Positions 33,752 to 44,877 are shown, counted from the stretch's first letter. The stretch: 64,000 bases of DNA from Zygnema cylindricum (GCA_037447655.1 JBBHKE010002684.1:126001-190000), one strand, 5' to 3'. The notes: generated by a model not told the origin, from the sequence alone. Made by a program: numbers and translations.

Positions 33752-34108
33752 ATGGAGTGGGGCGAGAGAGAGGGAGAGGGAGAGGCAAGTGAAGGGATAA
33801 GATCACAAGACGATGACACACTCATTGAAGGTGATGCGGTCGATTTCGTCTCACCCTCAAACCCACCACCGGACTCACCTCCAGACTCACCGCGTGTGGA
33901 CCACGTTATCGCCCCAGTGGTGAGACAAAAACTCCAACTCGTGTTGAAAAAGGCTGCACGCATTAGTGTATTCAATTGGATGATTGCGGATTCTAATGCA
34001 AACAACGAGGAGTGCCTTGTCCCGAGGACCTTCAACAAGTTTGTAGAACACTTTACGAGGATTATAATACAAGCAAGAAGTACTACCTTTTATTCTTACG
34101 TTATATGA
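33752..34108 (+). CDS. Unidentified ORF (118 aa)
   Basis: An ATG at 33752 opens a frame that is acidic and proline rich at first (SPSNPPPDSPPDSPRVD) and then helical and basic (APVVRQKLQLVLKKAARISVFNWM). I do not recognise it. The composition is plausible for a protein, but nothing proves expression. It is the first of several ORFs (33752-37302) with similar GC-rich, purine-rich character. These could be exons of one gene or transposon-derived coding sequence interrupted by the solo LTR at 35250-36401. Confidence 0.3.
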   Translation: MEWGEREGEGEASEGIRSQDDDTLIEGDAVDFVSPSNPPPDSPPDSPRVDHVIAPVVRQKLQLVLKKAARISVFNWMIADSNANNEECLVPRTFNKFVEHFTRIIIQARSTTFYSYVI

Positions 34109-34569
34109 GTTTTTATGGCGTCTTACATTGCGTGTCTCGGTATATTTTTCGCTTATACTGTGGCATTTTGTTTACCTCTACCTTTTTGTGTGCGATTGGT
34201 TGTCTCTCACTTTTCTAATCTCCCTCCCCCCCCCTAGTGATTCTATGTTGAACCTTCGTGCACCGTCTTGGAATACCGACGACGTTGATTGGGCATAATT
34301 TTCCAACAAATGGAAAGTCACCAGTTTGGCGACGACGATGTGTCGTCGCCTCTTGTTGTATCGTACTAATATTGTTAGCAGACGACCATATTCAAGCGTC
34401 AGCTTATGGTGAGAGAAATCAACCTGGCAAACAATGGAAGTTTCAAAAAAGAAAAACCTGCATTTTTCATTTTTTTGACCTTAAATATGAACCTTTTTTG
34501 TCCTTAGTTAGTACATTAAATATGAATCTTTGTACACTTGACGACGCTTTGTCGTTGCATCGTTCTTTG

Positions 34570-34865
34570 AATCGCAGAATCACTAAACCACGTGATTTTT
34601 TAATTTAGTTTCCTCTTCTCACTTTTGGAATATGTAAAAGCATTAGGGACGAGAAGACTTCCTTATGTCACGGACCACACAAAATGTAAGTATAATTTGC
34701 ACGACGTTCCACTATTGGAATCTTCTAATCATTGAACCGCGTGATCTCCACAATTCGTTTCGTCGCACACTGTTGGAATGTTCAAAATGATTGGAGTCGC
34801 AACGACTTTGTGCCGTCGCGAACAATACACTTTGTAAGTATATTTTGAACGCATTTATTATATGA
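34570..34865. repeat. Diverged tandem repeat, unit about 155 bp
   Basis: Two copies share the order AATCAYTRAACC.CGTGAT, TTTCGTC-like, TTGGAATRT, a hairpin-prone CGACG segment, and AATGTAAGTAT/TTTGTAAGTAT. They start at about 34576 and 34727. Divergence is high. Confidence 0.5.
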
Positions 34866-34987
34866 AAACCTCATACGTTTTTTCTTCGTTAGTACAGTCA
34901 TTTTTAGGTCAAACTTCTGTATTCTCTTATCCTTTTGTGTAGCCGCCGCTTCTTCTACATTTTCTTGATCACGTGTAGCTAACTTCC

Positions 34988-35281
34988 ATGGAGGGCGGCA
35001 GTCAACTATATAGGCGACAGCCTAGTGTCTTGCCTTATCGTCGTCGCTACCCTCGACTACATCGACGTAATCAACGACATCGACAAAGAGGAGAAAGGGA
35101 AGAGGTACGAACGGGTGGAATGGGGAGAGAAAACCCCTTGAGGGAAAGGCAATCACCGAGCGGGTTAGGAAAGGAAACAAATGCATCGGAAACCGTGATA
35201 GGAGCAAGAGGTACCGCGGAGGAATTAGCAAAAGAAAAGGAGGCGGCTTTAAAACTCTATGGGCTCCATTGCCACACATAA
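34988..35281 (+). CDS. Unidentified arginine-rich ORF, cut by an LTR
   Basis: The frame begins MEGGSQLYRRQPS and is strongly basic (RRRYPRLHRRNQRHRQRGE), ending near AEELAKEKEAA where the solo LTR starts at 35250. The last codons are LTR sequence. Purine-rich, lysine- and glutamate-rich codons resume beyond the LTR at about 36410-36700 with stops. It is not recognised, and it may be a decayed transposon gene rather than a host gene. Confidence 0.25.
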   Translation: MEGGSQLYRRQPSVLPYRRRYPRLHRRNQRHRQRGEREEVRTGGMGRENPLRERQSPSGLGKETNASETVIGARGTAEELAKEKEAALKLYGLHCHT

Positions 35282-36401
35282 TTCGTAGGTCCAAAGAAGC
35301 TAATCTAGATAGTGCCAACTCCAAGTTTATATAAACCCAAATGATTGACCCATTGACAATCAAAACCCCATTACAACTTCACCCTTGTGAAATAAGACTT
35401 TTTGTGTCCTCAGTTCCACCACATAATGCAAAGTTAGAATATGAGTTTTGGATAACATTTCCCACTTTGACTTTCCCTTATAAATAAAGCCACCTTGGCA
35501 GGCAAACACTTTGACCAACTACACCTTTGTGTAGCCTAGACTCCCCTGAGTCGGCAGCAAAAAGAATCACTGAAAATTGTCAAGTAAATTGATAGCTATG
35601 GCTTGCCAAAGTTTGCCTTTTATACAAGATGTTCTCTGGGAGAGGCGGCTACCTACCCAAAAAATTCTAAGTCCTAAAACCCTCTCTAAACCCCCTAGTA
35701 CTGAAGAACGGACTAATTACAGGACTATACCGTACAATAAAGTACAGGTGTTGGAGTACTGTACGGACATGGTACGATATCGCCATAATAGTGAAATTTG
35801 TCACATCCCTTTTTGTTGTCTTGCACTCTGGAGATTCCGCAAACCCGTAAGATTTTGCCACGTGTCATCCAAAGTGGCGACATCCGAAAAACGCCAAAAC
35901 GCCCTATCCGCAATCTCGGCTCCTACCACGGTCGTTGGATGAATGCCGACATGTAATCTTAGCCGTCAAAATTAGTGTTGTTTCCTTAATTCCGTGCGGT
36001 CTGGAATTCGTGCGTACTAATTCATTTCTATGTTCATTCCGTCCCGTGAAATGTTAAATGAAAAGTAACGCAACGTTCACATTCAAATAAGTATCGTACC
36101 CTATATAGTTTAGCAGTGGTCCTAGGTTATAGGATAGAGTAAAGGTCTACCGGCTAATCTTCCGAACCCTAGGTACCAAGATCAAATCCTGGTTCCGATA
36201 GTATCTTTTGGTACAAACTAAGTTTAGCCTACTGTATCTTCTATGACAGCATAGGCAGCCATGGCTCTGACTCCCTCTCCAATCTTCAGTGACTGCAACA
36301 AGTGTGGGGACTTAGAGAGTTGAGTGAGAAGGAGGTTGCCTTTGTTGTTTCCTTTTCATTTATTTTTCTATTCCGAACCTAGAAAATACATAATTTCAAC
36401 A
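35250..36401 (-). repeat. Solo LTR L (minus strand) of the D/E type
   Basis: On the minus strand it starts TGTTGAAATT at 36401 and ends near 35250 (AGAGTTTTA, a mutated ...TTTCA). The part adjacent to the end matches the D/E LTR (GGCAATGGAGC, AGCTTCTTTGGA). Leader hairpins are present as CTACACCTTTGTGTAG (35518-35533) and GACTCCCCTGAGTC (35540-35553). The flanks GGCTT and GGCCA share only three bases, so a target duplication is not convincing. No internal region remains. Confidence 0.75.
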
Positions 36402-36885
36402 GGCCACATTGCTACCCATTGGTTGGGTGCCGCTGGAGGGGAGGGGACATGAAAGGGAGGGGATTGAAGAGGTAGTAAGGGAATGGGTGACACCGGTTAT
36501 GGTAGGAAGGGAAGAGACCAATCTAGAAGAGGTAGCAAAAGAGTAGGCTTTACCGAAAGGGGTAAGGGAGAAAAAGGGTGAATCGGTAGATTTGAGTAAG
36601 GAGAAGGCGGTAGAAGGTGAGGTGAGTAGGGAAAAAGGCAAAAGAGGAGGAGGGGGAAAGGAAGACGGCGAGGAAGAGAGAGAAAAGTAAAGATAAAGAA
36701 AAGCAAAGTCGTCACAGAGAAAGGGCAAAATTGTCGTCGTGGAAGATAGGTAGGTAAAGGATCTGGAAAATATCGGGGAAAAAAGAAAGCGAAGTCAAAG
36801 TCGTAGAAGTAAACCAAAGTCCACGGTCGTTTCATAAGTTGTAAAAGGCGTCGTCGAGGAGAAGTGCTTCACGGAGAAAATAGCT

Positions 36886-37302
36886 ATGGGGAGATCACAA
36901 AGTCGCGAAAAAATGATCGGCAACGATCAATCCATCTTCGGTCATAACAAACATCAAAAGGATCATAGCATCAAAATTCCGGTCAGATTTTTTCGTTGGA
37001 AGAGCAAGGATGATCCCACCACTAAGGACGATCAAAATCCGGATAGCGAGGAGAAACAACGTGAGGAGGAATTTGACGACGACGACGATGTGTTCAGGGC
37101 GCCTCCCACACCGAATAGGGAGAGAGCCATTGTAATGGCTTCTCCGCATCCTCAACCTCCATACCCGGTTGAGCATCTGGATTGGTTTTTTCCTCATCCC
37201 ACGAGAGAGGAGGAAATGGACAATTTTGTGCATGGCCCGGACATTATCTTCAGGTTCCCGAATGGTTATAACATTGGCGGTATGATGAATTCAGGCCCCT
37301 AA
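36886..37302 (+). CDS. Unidentified ORF (138 aa)
   Basis: The protein is charged and low in complexity (FDDDDDVF, EEKQREEEF) and then proline rich, ending with HGPDIIFRFPNGYNIGG. The upstream 36410-36880 is purine rich with lysine/glutamate codons but has stops. I do not recognise a domain. It may belong with the ORFs at 33752 and 34988 as parts of one interrupted coding unit. Confidence 0.3.
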   Translation: MGRSQSREKMIGNDQSIFGHNKHQKDHSIKIPVRFFRWKSKDDPTTKDDQNPDSEEKQREEEFDDDDDVFRAPPTPNRERAIVMASPHPQPPYPVEHLDWFFPHPTREEEMDNFVHGPDIIFRFPNGYNIGGMMNSGP

Positions 37303-37513
37303 ACTCGGATATGAATCTTTTTTTTGCAAATTTTTGACACCCCCCTCCCCTCCTATCACCGTATATCCATCTTGGATTTTTATCTCGCTTGAGGACTAAG
37401 GCTCGACCTTTGCTCACGTAAGGCAATTTGATCCGGCGAATCCCCAACTAACATGGATTGTTTGTGGGGAGGACGATTTTCGGGTGAATGTTCCAAAATT
37501 GTTACGTCATCAT

Positions 37514-39533
37514 TGCAATTTTGTGTCCTCCATTGGACTACAGAATTCAAGAAGCCTCTAAGTAGTTTTTAACTAACCCACTTTCTGTTGAAATTACTAG
37601 ATTTATAAGGTATTTTTTAGGTCTAAAATAGATCAATAAAATAAGAAAAAAAGAAAAGGGCGGACAACTTGCCTCCACCTCCTCTCTCTAGCCACCATAC
37701 TTGTTGTAGTCACTGAAGGATAGAGAGGGTGGTTGAGTCATGGCTGCCTTAGTTCATGAAGCTAGACTAAAGAGTGACTTATGTAACTCTCAACAAAAGG
37801 TTGAGTGTGGTAGGGCTTGAACCTCCGACCGGTAGAGTACGGTCTAGCCGTTAGCTCTAACCAGTCTGTCGTAGAAGTCCGTTAAAGAACATGGGGTTTA
37901 ATACATATTTAAACGTATACATTTAATTGAAACCGATTAACTAAAATGTGAACAAAGGAACATAGAACTAGTTAAGGTTTCAGTGCGGACGTCATTTCGC
38001 ACGAAACAAATGAATTGGACATTTGTTTCGACTGTTGACATTTAATGTCGGATCTAATCCGACGGCATTTATCATTGCCGAGATCGCGGAATGGTCAAAT
38101 TGGCGTTTATGGACGTGGGATGACCTAGCGCCACGTAGAGGGATAACAGTTGGTTGTAGGAATTTCGGAGAACATACGGACGAGTGGAAAGATGACACGC
38201 GTCCACTCAGTGACCTTGTTGTACACAGGCTGTACAAAAAAGACGTCGGCCGTAGTACCTTTTTTAACTTTACACTCGTGTGATTGGTTCGTACTTCAGT
38301 AGATAGGGGTTGTGAGAGGGATTTAGGACTTAGGAAAATTTGGTAGGTAAGTCACCTCTCTCTTAGAGAGCTTTGTGTAAAATTGACATTTTTGCCGGCT
38401 CATAACTTTTCGGCTCGTTGGCCGTTTTCAATGATTCTTTTTGCTACATACTCAGGGGAGTCCAAGCTGCACAGGAGTGCACTCAGAGTGTCAGTTTCTC
38501 TTCTTCGGTAGCAATGATTGTGGCTTGAAGTGGGTTAGTTTGAAACTATCTAGAGGCTTCCATAATTTTGTAGTCAAATGGAGGAGACAGAATTCCACTT
38601 TCAACCACAACCACTGCTGCCCAAACACAAAAGTTGACAATCTGACTGCACCCCTGTGTAGTCTGGACTTCTTTGGGTCTGTAGCAAAACGAATAACTAA
38701 AAACAGCCAACCAGCCGATTAGTTATGAGGTGGCAAAAATGCCAATTTATACAAACTCTCAAAGAGAAAGGTGGTTGTCTACTGGAAAAATACTAAGTCC
38801 TAATCCCCTCTCACAACCCTTATCTACTACACTACAAACCAATCAAATAAATGTACATGCAAAAAGGTACTATGGCGAATGACTTTTCTGTACCGCCTGT
38901 GTACTACAAGGCCATTGAGTGGACGCGTGTCCATATTTTACTCTTCTTATATTCCCCAAATTCTTGCAACCAAATGTTATCTCTCCACATGGCGCCAAAA
39001 TGCCTCGTCTCAAAACTGCCAAAGTGACCATCCCGAGATCTCAGCGACGATATGTGTGGTTGGATCAAAAATCGACATTTAATGTTACCCGTCGAAACAA
39101 ATGTCAGATGCATTTGTTTTGTGCGGGATCATGCTCGCACTATATATTAACTAGTTTTATGTCTTTTCATTCGTAATTCCGTTAATCTGATTAAAGCTCA
39201 CAACACAGTTTAAGTAATTATCACACCCTATGTAATTTAAAAAACTCCTATGACATACCGATTAGAGCTAACGGCTACACCTCGCTCTACCGGTCGGAGG
39301 TTCCAGTCATGCAAGACATAAACTTTTGTTGAGAGTGACTTATGTTACTTTTTAGTTCTGTCATGGAGCTGAGGCAGCCATGGCTCCACTACTCTCTCTC
39401 TCTCCTTCAGTGACAACAACAAGAATGGGGGATTGAGCAAAGAGGAGGAGGCAGACCACATGCGCTTTTCTTTTCTTTTTCTATTAAGCTATTCAAACCT
39501 AGAAAATACTCCATAAATCTAGTGATTTCAACA
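37514..39533 (-). repeat. 3-prime LTR of element J, split by solo LTR K
   Basis: The LTR of minus-strand element J consists of 37514-37585 and 38603-39533. Its outer edge is TGCAATTTTG at 37514 and its inner edge TTTCAACA at 39533, directly against the purine-rich tract of J. The 5-bp CTTTC at the split is duplicated around K. On the plus strand it contains TTAGAGCTAACGGCTA ... GGTTCCAGTC (about 39264-39309), the antisense tRNA-like segment. Confidence 0.85.
37586..38597 (+). repeat. Solo LTR K with perfect target-site duplication
   Basis: A 1012-bp LTR runs from TGTTGAAATT to AATTCCA and is flanked by CTTTC on both sides (37581-37585 and 38598-38602). It has a U3 hairpin at about 37674-37732 with the loop ACTTGTTGTAGTCACT, and leader hairpins ACTCAGGGGAGT (about 38450) and TGCACAGGAGTGCA (about 38469). 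The duplication shows that a whole element once inserted here and was reduced by LTR-LTR recombination. Confidence 0.9.
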
Positions 39534-41300
39534 CTCTCTTTATTTTCTAGTCTAATTTTTATTTCTCTTTCAAACCCCTTTTTTCCCTACAATGTTTTAA
39601 TTTTGGAGAGTGCACAGGTTTGGTCATTATGTTGGCCAACATATTTTCATCAAACCTATACACAAGATTCACAATTTTATTTTCAACTTTTTCCCTCACG
39701 AAGCTTTATATTATGTCCATATGCTTAGCTTTGAAATGAATTTTTGGATTGGCTGCAATTGCAATGGAACCTTGAGTATCATAAAAAAATTCTTGCACTC
39801 CCTCCTTCATATACTCTAGTTCTTGCAAGAAGGACTTGACCAAGATAAACTCTTTCACAACAGAACAAGTGGCCATATACTCAACCTCCATAGCACAGTA
39901 AGCAACCACCTTTTGTTGCTTGCTGTTCCAACAACATGCACCTTCCCCCATATACAACACATACCCAGAAGTGCATCTTTTCAAGTGCATCCCCATGGCA
40001 TCATCGGTAGTGTGATGTTAGGGTGCTCCCCTCCTAAATGGCAACCGCTCTCTGGGACCACGGATATCTCATGACTCTGTTGGCTGCCTCCTTGTCTCTT
40101 TTCATAAGATCATGAAGACTCCTACTAGGTACTCCAATTGCTGCCGGTATGTCTGGCTTAGTACAGTTGATAAAGTATATGACTTCCTACAACCTGCCTG
40201 TAAGAGATAGAATTCATACACTCTATATTTGCTGTACTAATTTGATTATCTAAGATTATCACTTCTCCTTCTACATTTCCATCACTTACTTTCTTCTAGT
40301 CCCTAGGAGCGGTACAACTGTTTGTCTTTTCCATCTAGAATTTCTCAAGCATATTACCTATTGCTTCTTTTTGAGCAAGTCCAATGATCCTTTTCCCCCT
40401 ATCTCTCTCCATTTGGATTCCCAAAATATATCTTGCTTCCCCTAAATCGTTCACGCCAAATATGCTTCTAAGATCTTTCTTTAACTTATTGATCTTTTCC
40501 AAAGACTTACTTAACACCAACTCATCATCCACATAAATTTTAATAAAAATCACACCATTCTCAACTTACAACATATAGATATAGTGGTCAGAGCTGATCC
40601 GGATATATCCCTGACCGGTGAGAAACTCATCTAGTTTCCTATTCCACTATCGAGGAGTTTGCTTCAGTACATATAAGGACTTTATAAGCCTGCAGATTTT
40701 GCTCTCTTCTCTTTCCTCGACGAACCCCTCTAGTTGCCGCATAAAAATTTCTTCCCCTAACTCACCATTGAGAAAGGTGGTCTTAATATCCATTTGGTTT
40801 ATTTCCATGTTTTTTGCTGCCGCTAGACTGAGGAGAATCTTTACTGATGGGAACCGAACATTTGGAGCAAAGTCTTCTCATAGTCAATCCCCTCCTTTTA
40901 GGTGAACCCTTTTGCTACCAGCCGAGCCTTATATCTTTCAATGGTACTATCTAGGTTCAGTTTTAGTTTAAACACCCATTTACAGCAAATCAGTTTCTAA
41001 CCGGGGAATAGTCTGCTAGTTACCAAGTATTTGCTTCCATGATAGAGGCCATCTCATCATTTATGGCTCTAGTCCATCTGTCTTTTTTGGGACTGTTCAC
41101 TGCCTCCAAGTATGACCGAGGCTCATCAGGGTGAGATAGCTTAGTTACCTTATAAACAACCTGTTTTTCTTGCATCTTTTTGCTGCTCCTACTTCCTCTT
41201 TGTAACTCCGAAGCTGGAATGGAGGAAAGTCTTGGATTTCTCTTTACTGTCTCATCGGCTCCCCTATCCATGGAAGCCAGTTCCGGTTCCTCCTATTTTG
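39534..41300 (-). pseudogene. Copia element J: RNase H and RT (truncated)
   Basis: Next to the LTR lies the polypurine tract (complement of CTCTCTTTATTTTC), then RNase H (39706-39996, with KRCTSGYVLYMGEGACCW and QKVVAYCAMEVEYMA), a broken RT (YVDD changed to YVDDELV-type near 40520, RT N-terminal codons near 40700-41000) and the linker NPRLSSIPASELQRG near 41220. Homology fades at about 41300. Integrase, protease, gag and the other LTR are absent. Confidence 0.8.
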
Positions 41301-41785
41301 TATCCTCAAAGACCATAGGAATATGTGAGGTTTATTGTCCATAGCCATTTTCAACCATGGATTTACCCTCGGAAGCACCACAGACTACCCAAAAACAACC
41401 TACTTTGAATCAACACAGAATTCTACAGAAATATCAAAACAAGCTGAAACTGCAAACACAAATATTTTCTTGGCTAAAAAATAACCTCACAAAGTTTCAG
41501 ACAAAAATAATGAAGAGAGTGATCACATCATCTGGTTAAAATTGCAGAATAATAGTCTGCCAGAACTTTGATAAAACCGGCCAGCTTCACAATGAAGTAA
41601 ATCACAGACCAGGCACACAATAGGCCTGAAAATCTGAATCAATGTAAATAATACAAGGAGGAACATACATGCAAAATTTCATATAATTTTGCCAACATAT
41701 CTGAGAGCAATACTCAGACAAAATTGCCAAAAATGACCATAAACAGTTTTTGGTACAGAAAGTTCTTATGTCTTAAAATGACTAA
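41300..41785. other. No gene recognised
   Basis: AT-rich sequence between the end of element J and the MITE. A 60-codon ORF at 41357 has no recognisable content. Confidence 0.4.
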
Positions 41786-42735
41786 GGGTACGTCCCCATG
41801 TATTAAAGTATCTACTTTTCTCTGTATTTTTGCCCTAAAATTTAGGGAACTTTGAAAAAAACTTTAACCGTACGAGAAAATTATGTTTACCAAATTAAAG
41901 TATACGTCAATTCTTACTTTGGATGTACGGCATGTTTGTCGTCATGTGAATGCATTTTGGCGTTTTCCACTTTTCAACCCCCGGGCAAGAGAATCCAGCC
42001 CAAAAAAAAACTTAAACCAAAATCACCTCGAGGAGGTGATTTTAGTTCAAGTACCGCCCAAACAGCGAATGAAAAATGACCCACGCACGCGCCACAAGAA
42101 TGTGAAAATTTTAGGACGAGGGAGAGTCCTCGCTATTTTTTTCCGTGCCCGTCACGCACATGTACGGAAAAAAATCTGCAGGGGTCTCGGACCTCCATTT
42201 TCATTCATGGGGTTCTTTGCAAAATTTTGCGGCGTTAGTCGCCTCTCCCCTCTCCCTCTCACACTATCGCTTTTATCTCACACTATGTAGAATGAGACAC
42301 TACAATATTGGTATAAAATGAAAGATATTTTAAAAATATTATTTTTGACAATTTTTAGGTTTTTTTTTAATATAAAGTCGAGCGAGAAAAGTAGAAAAAA
42401 CGAAATCGGAAAACCATGGTAGAAAGTTATTGAATCCGTGACGTCGATGTTGTCACAAGTGAGCGTGATGTCACAATATCACCAAACCCTAAACATCTAC
42501 GATTTCACAAAAATCTACACGTCTACCACTGTCGCTGTTTTTGTTGGCGTCACTAATTGTCGGAAGTTTCGTAGTCGCCTTCAATCGTCACAAGTTGGAA
42601 CTACGTTTACAACTGTCACATTCTAAAGTTCCGATTTCATTTTCGCACATAGGGACGCTCTTCAAAGTAGTACGGAGAATCTTTACTACAATCCAAAATA
42701 CTTTATCAAAGTCCCGATTATATGGGGACGTACCC
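41786..42735. mobile_element. PIF/Harbinger-like MITE (950 bp)
   Basis: Terminal inverted repeats GGGTACGTCCCCAT face each other at 41786-41799 and 42722-42735, with weaker similarity continuing inward. They are flanked by TAA on both sides (41783-41785, 42736-42738). A 3-bp TWA target duplication with G-rich inverted ends is the signature of the PIF/Harbinger superfamily. No transposase is encoded, so it would depend on an enzyme from elsewhere. Inside, AAAATCACCTC and GAGGTGATTTT form an 11-bp inverted repeat with a 3-bp spacer near 42020-42045. An ancient or solitary copy cannot be excluded because no second copy is in the window. Confidence 0.7.
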
Positions 42736-42738
42736 TAA

Positions 42739-43555
42739 GTCCTACAAATATAAACTAGAGCTCACTACTAAACGTACGGAGGCATACCAGCCGTATGCTA
42801 TCTACCAGCTACCTCAATTAATGTTAATATACCCGAATACTTCAAGGTATGTCAAAATGAGTAAAAGTACACTAATAACTAATTCACAAAAAGACAACAA
42901 TGTTTAACCAAATATTTACACCGACACAAAATCGTATGTTGAGTCATTGCGTGTAAGTCAACAAGACTCCACGAATCTCGTAAAACAATCCGAGCCGTCC
43001 AAAAATAGATATTATGTGATTGACGCGATTTCGCGTCACCACTACTTGAGAAATACCGGCGGCCTTTGTCCGCCGTCCGTCGCTCTTGTTCGGCACCCTC
43101 GATGTCGCGCCACGTAATCCCAAATTCCACTTGACGAAACGACGTCAAACCATCCAAATTTGTCTGTACCGCAATTACGTACTTCGCCATAAATTACGCT
43201 TACCAATTTTAAGTCCTCCTGTGAAATAAGATTCTTTGTACCGTCGCGTCTTTTTCCATAAATGCCACTTGTCGCATTATGTTTCGTACGTGCGACGTAC
43301 CATTTCAATCTCTTCGAATATTTTACGTCGGATCGCGTCGCAATCCGCGTCCATTTCTTAACGCATTCCGCGCCACTCAATTACTCCATCACGTCCCTTT
43401 AATTTTACTCATACATTTACTCCCCCAATCCACAAATCCATCCGAACCTCCATTTGTATAACCACATTACTTCCGGTAATAACATACGTACGAAACGTCG
43501 CGTGCGCACAAAATGTCGCGTACGCACGAAACTAACATTTCAAAACAACAAGGTT
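42739..43555. other. No gene recognised
   Basis: CG-containing AT-rich sequence. Two overlapping minus-strand ORFs (42879-43380) have no recognisable motif. A near-duplicate of ACGAAACGTCGCGTGCGCAC appears as AAAATGTCGCGTACGCAC at about 43490-43530. Confidence 0.4.
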
Positions 43556-44031
43556 TCCAATAGATCTCATGTATCTTGGATCTCCTCTGAATATGCAATC
43601 ACTGTTTCACTCATGTCCCTTTCGGGAAAAACCGAGTTCTCCTCATTTTCAGACTCAAAACTGATTCTTATCATCTTCTAATATTTGAAGGGGTCAAACG
43701 ACTTCCCCTCATCCATGACAACTAGGTGTTTGACCAGAATGATATCTTGCTTAGCTAAGTCATAAACTCTATATCCCTTGACATCCTTATCATATCATAC
43801 AAAGTATTCCGGTTTTCCCTTATCATCTAATTTACAATTTTTCCTATCCGTATCAAGACCGTAAAATTAGCTACCGAATAATTTAAGGAGAGAGATATCT
43901 GGTTTCCTTCTAACCCATCTCTCATAAGGTGTCATTCCTTTTACGGCTAAGGTAAGGACTCTTTTCTTAATGTTATTGGCACAGTTCATAGCTTCTGCCC
44001 CAAATCTCTTACTTATTTTCTTGTCGCCCAA
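43556..44031 (-). pseudogene. Copia element F, part 1: integrase C-terminal region
   Basis: The minus strand carries the integrase/linker segment KISKRFGAEAMNCANNIKKRVL, YERWVRRKPDIS, YDKDVKGYRVYDLAKQDIILVKHLVVMDEGKSFDPFKY with several stops. It continues across element G at 50468. CCCAA at 44027-44031 is the target site duplicated by G. Confidence 0.85.
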
Positions 44032-44689
44032 TGTAGAAACTAATGTTTTTATTAGTATTTTCTAGGTCTAAATAGAAATATAGAAAGAAGCCGAGGCAGT
44101 CTACCTCTAACTTCTCTCTCCAAATCTCAAACTTGTCGCAGTCACTGAGAAATTGGAGAGGAAGCTAGAGCCATGGCTACCTTGGCTATCCTGAGGTTTA
44201 CGGGAATTTTATACTAGGGTTTATTTATTTATTTAAAAGGAATGTGCCGGCGGCAGGATTTGATCCTTGTACCTACCGGCCGGCAGACAGGAAATAGCCG
44301 GTAGCCTTAGCCGTTAGATCTAGCAGTAGTATTACGTGATATATAGTTTGATAAATATATAAATTAGAATACGTACGATAATTCATTTAACTGTTACGAT
44401 TTACGGGATGCATAGATCCGGTACGAATGACAGTACGGATAACGAATCAATACCGCGCATTTGTTTCGGAAGTGAAATAAATACCGCGCATGTATTTATT
44501 ACGGCCACGATTAAATCTGAATTTAATCGGACGGCCGGGATTAGCGCCGAGATCACGGAGGAAGATTTCGGCGGTTTGTGGCCATCGCCACATCGGATGA
44601 CGCGTGGCGAAATTCCGTTGGATCGTAGAATCTCCGGAGATCATGGCACCGAATCCGGATTTGACATGTGTCGACATTTTGGCCATGTC

Positions 44690-44863
44690 GTACAATGTCC
44701 GTACATAAAGTACACCGGCGGCTGTACTTTTACGTACGGAACTCAATTCTGATTGGTTCCGTACATCAGTAGATAGAGTCTGTGAGAGAGATAGGACTTA
44801 GAAAAATTAGAAGATAGGACCCCCTCTCCCAGAGAGCTTCTGTACAAAAGGTCAACTTTGACC
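44690..44863 (+). promoter_or_regulatory. Putative U3 regulatory block: GTAC cluster and inverted W-box pair
   Basis: GTAC occurs at 44690, 44701, 44710, 44724, 44734 and 44761. GTAC is the core bound by plant SBP/SPL factors and the core of copper-response elements. The inverted pair GGTCAA-CT-TTGACC at 44850-44863 contains two W-box cores (TTGACC), the binding site of WRKY factors. Both blocks recur in the other LTRs of the window in the same order. A role is inferred, not shown. Confidence 0.45.
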
Positions 44864-44877
44864 CCCCATAACTTACT

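Noticed and set aside
42879-43380. Two overlapping minus-strand ORFs (103 and 112 codons) as genes
   Set aside because: They overlap in different frames, show no domain, and lie in a CG-rich non-coding stretch between a MITE and a dead retrotransposon.
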